Positions 36,448 to 40,623 of a stretch of 40,623 nucleotides of DNA are shown here, piece after piece. The DNA is from an uncultured Oscillospiraceae bacterium (GTDB taxonomy: Bacteria; Bacillota; Clostridia; Oscillospirales; Acutalibacteraceae). Every line of letters begins with the position of its first letter. Position 1 is the first letter of the stretch. The position numbers and the translations under genes were made by a program. Below the pieces are notes generated by a model. The model was not told the DNA's origin. It worked only from the letters and a program-made list of their open reading frames with translations, and ran no database searches. The stretch lies in NCBI GenBank assembly GCA_902489335.1, contig CABTZO010000003.1:1-40623 (forward strand), written 5' to 3'.

Positions 36448-37693
36448 TTTCTAACCTCTTTTTAAGTTTTGAAACATCTCTAAGCCATGTTCTGTTATCT
36501 GCCGCCTTTATGAAGGCAAGTAAGCCCCAACAAGAAATGGTACTGGAACCTCCTCGACTGACAAAAGGAAGGGTAACACCTGTCAAAGGAAGAAGATCGT
36601 TAATCCCAAAAACATTGAGCGAAGCTTGAAACAAAAGTAAAAACGCCGCACTGCAACATGCAATTGTATAAAAAGAGGAACGAGCACCGTTTGCATTTCT
36701 TATTGCATGAATTGCTATGACTACAAAACAGATTAAAACAGTAAATGCAATTATCATACCAAATTCTTCACAGACAAGAGCAAATACAAGGTCTTCCGCC
36801 GCGGCAAAAATTCCTCTTAATTTTCCGTTTCCTATTCCTAAACCAAGAAGACCTCCGCTTGCTGAGTAAATCATTGAACGGACTTGTTGATAACCTCCCG
36901 AGTGTGGATACTCCCATGCATGTCTGTATACGGCAAATCTTCTCATAACATAATCGGATCGAATAAGAACAACCAACGCAGCACCTAAGGCAGCGGATAA
37001 ACAAACGAAAATTATTGTTCTTATGTCACCCGAGCGTAAAAAAGCGAGAACCACAAAAGTAAAGAAAAATATAAGAGCGGTTCCGAGATCTCGCATCAAG
37101 AACAATAAGATTATTGTTATAACGGAAAATATTATGTATAAGGTTAGGCTCTTTTTTTGTTGAATTTTATCAAGACTTGCAGCACCGACAAAAATAAAAG
37201 TAATTTTTACAAGTTCAGAGGTTTGAATTGAGATTGGCCCCAAAACAATCCAGTTGTAAGCTCCATGAACATTTCCGGCAAAGATCAAGGTTACAATCAA
37301 AGCAATGATTGTAACTATTGCAAACGGGACCCTAAGTTTGTCTGCTCTAGCGGGATTTTCCATGAGCTTAATCAATATGGGATATATGATTATTCCTATA
37401 ACAAATGACGCGAACTGTTTGGCAAACAGACCAAATGAAAAAGATGCACTGATAACAAGAGATATTCCGGTCAAGAAAAAAGCCATACATTCGAGAGAAT
37501 TGTTTGATCTTGGAAAAAGAAAGTTTGATAAGAAAAGATAAAACCATTCTATAAAGATAAAAGCACCGATAATTATTAAGTATCCGGTTAATTGTTCCGG
37601 TTTATTTATGACTATTTGCGCAAAATTAAAGACTTGAAATAATGTAATCAATAACATAATCGGAGTCCACTTAAAGCTGTTAAGTATTTTCAT
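36440..37693 (-). CDS. SEDS glycosyltransferase, FtsW/RodA/SpoVE family
   Basis: The 417-aa protein has about ten membrane helices and polymerises lipid II into glycan strands. The family signature is near the C-terminus (LLPLTGVTLPFVSRGGSSTISCWG), and the central AYNWIVLGPISIQTSELVKI matches the conserved G-x-x-x-Q-P-S-E-x-x-K block with S instead of P in QPSE. Its ATG shares one base with the FHA stop, and its end overlaps the PBP gene by 8 nt, giving a stoichiometric SEDS-bPBP pair. Confidence 0.94.
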   Translation of the reverse strand: MKILNSFKWTPIMLLITLFQVFNFAQIVINKPEQLTGYLIIIGAFIFIEWFYLFLSNFLFPRSNNSLECMAFFLTGISLVISASFSFGLFAKQFASFVIGIIIYPILIKLMENPARADKLRVPFAIVTIIALIVTLIFAGNVHGAYNWIVLGPISIQTSELVKITFIFVGAASLDKIQQKKSLTLYIIFSVITIILLFLMRDLGTALIFFFTFVVLAFLRSGDIRTIIFVCLSAALGAALVVLIRSDYVMRRFAVYRHAWEYPHSGGYQQVRSMIYSASGGLLGLGIGNGKLRGIFAAAEDLVFALVCEEFGMIIAFTVLICFVVIAIHAIRNANGARSSFYTIACCSAAFLLLFQASLNVFGINDLLPLTGVTLPFVSRGGSSTISCWGLLAFIKAADNRTWLRDVSKLKKRLENA

Positions 37694-38460
37694 TATTCAA
37701 TAACCTCCCGGCTTTCTAACATTTTGAAAGTTATTACGTTTGTTCCGATTTTTATCTTGTCATTATTTTCAAGTGGCATAACACGAACAATGCGTCGACC
37801 GTTTAAAAACGTTCCGTTGGATGAATTTAGGTCTTCAATTATCCAAGTGTTTTTATCAAATGAAATCAATGTATGTATCGGTGAAACACCGACTCCCTTT
37901 AGACGAATAGTAGACTGCTTCGAAGTACCTAAAGTATATTCTTCGAGTTTATCAAGTTTTATATTCAGATCTTTTGTTGCAAAATCCAGATAGTAGTTAT
38001 ATCGACGAACTCTTGAACCAACATCATTTTTCTGTTCTTCATAATCCATAATTACATCAATATTATTTATATTTTCTATGAATTCAAAAGCAGCGTTTCC
38101 GAAATAAATAATATCTCCGTTTTCAAGTTGAGCTTTTTTCTCAACTTTTTCAGGTCCTATAAATGTTCCGGCTAAAGAATTTGTATCAACGACAAACCAT
38201 TTCCCTTTTCTTTTTGTCAGTACTGCATGAAAACGAGAAACGGTTGTATAACCTAAAACAATGTCACAAGCTTTACTTCGACCAACTGAAATTTCGTAGT
38301 TGTCGAGTAAAATTTTATCTGAATTTAATTTGTTGATGAGAAAAGCAAGGGGTTTGGTTTTTTCGTTTCCTCGAAGTAAATTTATGGCACAGCTTATTAC
38401 AATAAAAATAGCAAGAGCCGGCAATAAATAACGCCCTACAGAAGTTAAAAATTCTGACAT
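37693..38460 (-). CDS. membrane-anchored protein with two FHA domains
   Basis: The 255-aa protein has one N-terminal membrane helix (about 10-28) and two cytoplasmic FHA (phosphothreonine-binding) domains. The first (about 52-128) keeps GRS, SRFH and TNSLAGTFI. The second (about 170-248) is less canonical (GTSKQS, SPIH instead of SRxH, LNSSNGTFLNGR). FHA proteins next to rodA and pbpA in other Gram-positives recruit phosphorylated partners of cell-wall synthesis; no Ser/Thr kinase is in this window. I start it at ATG 38460 behind AGGAGA. It heads the FHA-rodA-PBP-mnmE-mnmG-rsmG order. Confidence 0.9.
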   Translation of the reverse strand: MSEFLTSVGRYLLPALAIFIVISCAINLLRGNEKTKPLAFLINKLNSDKILLDNYEISVGRSKACDIVLGYTTVSRFHAVLTKRKGKWFVVDTNSLAGTFIGPEKVEKKAQLENGDIIYFGNAAFEFIENINNIDVIMDYEEQKNDVGSRVRRYNYYLDFATKDLNIKLDKLEEYTLGTSKQSTIRLKGVGVSPIHTLISFDKNTWIIEDLNSSNGTFLNGRRIVRVMPLENNDKIKIGTNVITFKMLESREVIE

Positions 38461-38503
38461 TATATTTCTCCTGATTATTAAAATGAAAACCATTAAAATC
38501 GAT

Positions 38504-38533
38504 ATAATAATATCATATTCATTTTTAAAACAA
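38504..38533 (-). promoter_or_regulatory. putative promoter of the FHA-rodA-PBP operon
   Basis: On the minus strand TTGTTT (38533-38528) and TATTAT (38509-38504) are spaced 18 bp. The region is so AT-rich that this is only moderate support. Confidence 0.45.
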
Positions 38534-38572
38534 AAGATACATACAAATTAAAAGAAAGATATTAAAATTTTT

Positions 38573-38601
38573 TTGTTAATATTCCCTTTTGTTCATAAAA
38601 T
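38573..38601 (+). promoter_or_regulatory. putative promoter of the small membrane protein gene
   Basis: TTGTTA (38573-38578) and TAAAAT (38596-38601) are spaced 17 bp, giving an AT-rich leader of about 80 nt. The 229-bp divergent gap holds nothing else I can support. Confidence 0.5.
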
Positions 38602-38689
38602 AGTAATATTTATAAAATAAAATGATTAAGAAATAGTATTTAATTTTAATTGAGTGCTAAACAGTTTTAAGCAAAGGGGAGATACACAA

Positions 38690-38884
38690 ATGATTACAAT
38701 GACTGTTGTTTTTTTAATCATTATAATTTTATCCGTTTTAGCAGGATTAGGAGTTATTTTAGGACTGATAGCTATTGCACTTCTAAATAATGGTTATGAA
38801 TCCGCGTATGACGGAGCGGGACGCAAAGCATACAAAAAAAGAAAGCAAAGGAAGCAAGCAGCTGCCGCTGCCGAGCAAAAATAA
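38690..38884 (+). CDS. small single-pass membrane protein with basic tail
   Basis: The 64-aa product has one long N-terminal membrane helix (about residues 4-30, TVVFLIIIILSVLAGLGVILG) followed by a short linker and a Lys/Arg/Ala-rich tail (KKRKQRKQAAAAA). It starts at ATG 38690 behind AAAGGGGAGA; an earlier in-frame ATG at 38654 lacks a ribosome site and would run through this one. A strong terminator follows 6 nt later. I do not recognise the family. The layout (N-out or N-in helix plus basic cytoplasmic tail) could suit a small regulatory or lipid-interacting peptide. Confidence 0.7.
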   Translation: MITMTVVFLIIIILSVLAGLGVILGLIAIALLNNGYESAYDGAGRKAYKKRKQRKQAAAAAEQK

Positions 38885-38890
38885 AATATG

Positions 38891-38917
38891 AAGCAGCGAT
38901 TAATCGCTGCTTTTTTA
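38891..38917 (+). terminator. terminator after the small membrane protein gene
   Basis: A perfect 9-bp stem (AAGCAGCGA with TCGCTGCTT, 38891-38912) with a TTAA loop is followed by TTTTTT. Only 25 nt separate it from the nitroreductase ATG, so that gene may depend on read-through. Confidence 0.88.
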
Positions 38918-38941
38918 TTTTAACAGAAAGAAAGTGAAAAT

Positions 38942-39607
38942 ATGACTATTAAAGAAGCAATTGAAGAAAGACATATGGTTCGACGTTATATTGACAAACC
39001 GATTCCAACAGAAATCAAAAAACAATTAGAGGAAAGAATTGAAAAAATAAACAAAGAAAATAATTTAAATTTCACACTGGTAACCGAAAGTGCCAAAGGA
39101 GTGGGATTATTAGCAAAAGCTTTGTTCAAGCCGATTGTATATAATTATATTATTTTTGCGGGCGAAGATAACGATAGTTTAGATGAAAATATAGGTTATT
39201 TTGGCTCTGATATAATGTTATATGCACAGACTTTGGGCTTAAATTCATGGTGGAACGGCGGAATGTTTTCAAGACGTGAAACAAAAAAGTTTTTTGATAA
39301 AGGGGATATAAGAGTGAACGGTGTTCTTGCAGTGGGATATGGGCAAGATCAAGGTAAACCGCACAAATCAAAAACTGCGGAAGAAATAAGCTCTTACGAG
39401 GGTAAGGCACCACAGTGGTTTATAAACGGCGTAATGGCAGTTTTGTTTGCTCCTACCGCAGTAAATAAACAAAACTTTACAATCAAAGGCAAAGATAATA
39501 AAGTTTTAATGACATATAAGAGCGGATATTTATCGGATGTAGATTTGGGAATCGGAAAATATCATTTTGAAGTGGGTGCAGGCAAAGAAAACTTTAAGTG
39601 GCAATAA
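38942..39607 (+). CDS. nitroreductase family flavoprotein
   Basis: The 221-aa protein fits the FMN-dependent nitroreductase family: an N-terminal ERHMVRRYIDKPI for the flavin phosphate, a middle LGLNSWWNGGMF, and a GYGQDQGKPHKSK segment near residue 135 where family members have GYP. It probably reduces quinones, nitro compounds or other flavin-accepted substrates using NAD(P)H. No promoter is obvious in the 57 nt before it, and the ribosome site (GAAAGAAAGTG) is weak. It is convergent with the merR gene. Confidence 0.87.
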   Translation: MTIKEAIEERHMVRRYIDKPIPTEIKKQLEERIEKINKENNLNFTLVTESAKGVGLLAKALFKPIVYNYIIFAGEDNDSLDENIGYFGSDIMLYAQTLGLNSWWNGGMFSRRETKKFFDKGDIRVNGVLAVGYGQDQGKPHKSKTAEEISSYEGKAPQWFINGVMAVLFAPTAVNKQNFTIKGKDNKVLMTYKSGYLSDVDLGIGKYHFEVGAGKENFKWQ

Positions 39608-39614
39608 CAAACTC

Positions 39615-39643
39615 AAAGCCCTTGTTTATCAAGGGCTTTTTTG
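39615..39643 (+). terminator. terminator after the nitroreductase gene
   Basis: A 10-bp stem (39615-39624 with 39630-39639, AAAGCCCTTG/CAAGGGCTTT) and 5-nt loop are followed by TTT. It may also serve the convergent merR gene. Confidence 0.85.
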
Positions 39644-39655
39644 ATGAGAACTTTT

Positions 39656-40384
39656 TTAGTTATCTTTTTTCTCGTCATAGACTTCAACGCAAAAGCCATG
39701 ATAACCGCAACAAGTGCATGTTAGCTTTCTAAGTTTCGGTGTATGCCTTGCCCAAAGTGCTTCTTTAAAATTGGGCTTGAAGATTTTATGACACTTTGGA
39801 CAGATATACGAAACTTTTTTGAAATAAAAGATCGAAACCAAGATGGCATATAAAACTGCCAAGATTGCCCACACAATAAGAAGCCACCATGTTTTTTCGG
39901 TTATAAACAAAACAATAGCAGTCCATTGAAGTATGTTGATGGGCAGTCCGGTAATCAACATAATTGCGTGAAGCTGTTTTAATTTTTTCTTTTGTTTCAT
40001 AACATAGGCTATGTCACCGATAGATTCAACAGAGAAATCTTCGACATTTTTTAGTCCGCGTTTGATGTCATCAATCATTTCCAACTGTCTCTTGCGGTCA
40101 TTTAAGTCTTCTTTAAGAATTAGTTCTTGCTGACTTAACAATACTGAAATAACATTACCCGGGTTTTTATCCGAAAGCAATTTTTTGATGCTGTTTATGG
40201 ATATTCCCGCACTGCGAAGGAAACAAATAATCTTCATTCGATTTAAGTCATTTTCGGAATAAAGTCTGCGACCTCCTTCGGATAATTCGCTCGGAACGAG
40301 AATTTCTCTCGTATCGTAATATTGTACCGTCCTGACAGAGACGCCACAAAGTTTTGCTATTTCTCCTGTTGTATATTTTGACAT
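39656..40384 (-). CDS. MerR family regulator with C-terminal membrane helices and zinc ribbon
   Basis: The 242-aa protein starts with a MerR winged helix (YTTGEIAKLCGVSVRTVQYYD, in pieces, then LSEGGRRLYSENDLNRMKII). After a dimerisation helix (about 80-135) come two membrane helices (about 139-162 and 166-188), and then a probable zinc ribbon with CPKC (195-198) and CTCC (223-226). The usual short effector-binding domain is thus replaced by a membrane module. ATG 40384 has AAAGGAGG upstream. It likely regulates its own promoter, which has MerR spacing; the signal is unknown. Confidence 0.88.
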   Translation of the reverse strand: MSKYTTGEIAKLCGVSVRTVQYYDTREILVPSELSEGGRRLYSENDLNRMKIICFLRSAGISINSIKKLLSDKNPGNVISVLLSQQELILKEDLNDRKRQLEMIDDIKRGLKNVEDFSVESIGDIAYVMKQKKKLKQLHAIMLITGLPINILQWTAIVLFITEKTWWLLIVWAILAVLYAILVSIFYFKKVSYICPKCHKIFKPNFKEALWARHTPKLRKLTCTCCGYHGFCVEVYDEKKDN

Positions 40385-40407
40385 AGATTTCCCTCCTTTC
40401 AATATGA

Positions 40408-40438
40408 AAGTTACACCATTACGCAACGTCATGAGCAA
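40408..40438 (-). promoter_or_regulatory. MerR-type promoter with 19-bp spacer and operator dyad
   Basis: On the minus strand TTGCTC (40438-40433) and TAACTT (40413-40408) are separated by 19 bp, the long spacing typical of MerR-activated promoters. The spacer holds the imperfect dyad CATTACGCAACGTCATG (40417-40433, 6 of 8 positions paired). Confidence 0.6.
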
Positions 40439-40532
40439 TACCTAACGCAAGGGGATTTTTTAAAAAAGAAAATTTTTTATTTTATATATAAAAATCATAA
40501 CAGAATAAATGAAATTTTTCAGCACGTATGCA

Positions 40533-40575
40533 AATAAAAAGGCAACATATTTTATGTCAAAAATATGTTGCCTTT
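40533..40575 (-). terminator. terminator downstream of the tRNA-Pro gene
   Basis: A 16-bp perfect stem (40538-40553 with 40560-40575) with a 6-nt loop lies directly after the tRNA and is followed on the minus strand by TTTTTATTT. The rest of the gap 40439-40532 shows no gene. Confidence 0.85.
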
Positions 40576-40576
40576 A

Positions 40577-40623
40577 TGGTCGGAGTGAAGGGACTTGAAC
40601 CCCCGACATCCTGCTCCCAAAGC
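40577..40623 (-). tRNA. tRNA-Pro(TGG), 5' part cut off by window edge
   Basis: Reading the minus strand, the anticodon loop TTTGGGA gives TGG (Pro); the T arm GTTCAAGTC and the acceptor end CACTCCGACCA follow, so CCA is encoded. The D arm and 5' acceptor half (expected to start CGGAGTG) lie outside the window. Confidence 0.92.

Noticed and set aside
39273..39283. GACGTGAAACA in the nitroreductase gene as parS
   Set aside because: Only one half-site is present; the left half does not match at the required spacing.

Overview
The window looks like the replication-origin region of a low-GC, probably anaerobic member of the Bacillota (Clostridia or Tissierellia grade). Evidence is the dnaA-dnaN-recF-remB-gyrB-gyrA block running left from the origin, the rpmH-rnpA-yidD-yidC-jag block running right, strong AAAGGAGG-type ribosome sites, frequent TTG/GTG starts, AT-rich intergenic DNA and an oxygen-sensitive-looking NifU-like/GGGtGRT pair. 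The species cannot be named from sequence alone. I see no CRISPR array, insertion sequence, phage gene or sign of recent transfer. No stretch over 300 bases lacks a gene; the longest gaps (about 180-230 bp) are oriC, the divergent regions at 2.0-2.2 kb and 38.5-38.7 kb, and the region before the terminal tRNA.

Layout. 1-2.0 kb: a truncated alpha/beta hydrolase, dCMP deaminase and mnmA. 2.2-5.4 kb: a four-gene operon (PHP phosphoesterase, a protein I do not recognise, a NifU/IscU-like scaffold, a GGGtGRT protein) closed by a strong terminator. 5.4-8.8 kb: lexA, then a metQ-metN-metI methionine importer whose binding lipoprotein is circularly permuted. 8.8-15.1 kb, minus strand: a four-gene operon (membrane diguanylate cyclase, mltG, exonuclease III, a GDPD-like membrane protein lacking catalytic residues), preceded by a phosphohexomutase. 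15.2-16.8 kb: comM, convergent with gyrA. 16.8-25.2 kb: the dnaA operon, with oriC in the dnaA-dnaN gap. 25.4-28.0 kb: the rpmH operon. 28.1-38.5 kb, minus strand: FHA protein, rodA/ftsW, class B PBP, mnmE, mnmG, rsmG, then parA, parB and serS, all pointing towards the origin. 38.7-40.6 kb: a small membrane protein, a nitroreductase, a membrane-anchored MerR regulator and a partial tRNA-Pro.

How it fits together. DnaA, DnaN, gyrase and RecF initiate and sustain replication; ParA/ParB act on two parS sites near 31.1 and 32.2 kb to segregate the new origins. YidC/YidD and RNase P follow the usual origin-proximal order. The elongation or division pair RodA/FtsW-PBP with an FHA protein is co-transcribed with tRNA-modification genes.

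Points most worth a second look: the permuted MetQ; the PHP/unknown/scaffold/GGGtGRT operon; the GDPD pseudoenzyme; non-canonical TTATTAACA-like repeats at oriC together with an Asp-to-His change in the DnaA recognition motif; a 42-bp parS palindrome overlapping the parA promoter; and the apparent inversion that puts the 28-38 kb block head-on to replication.
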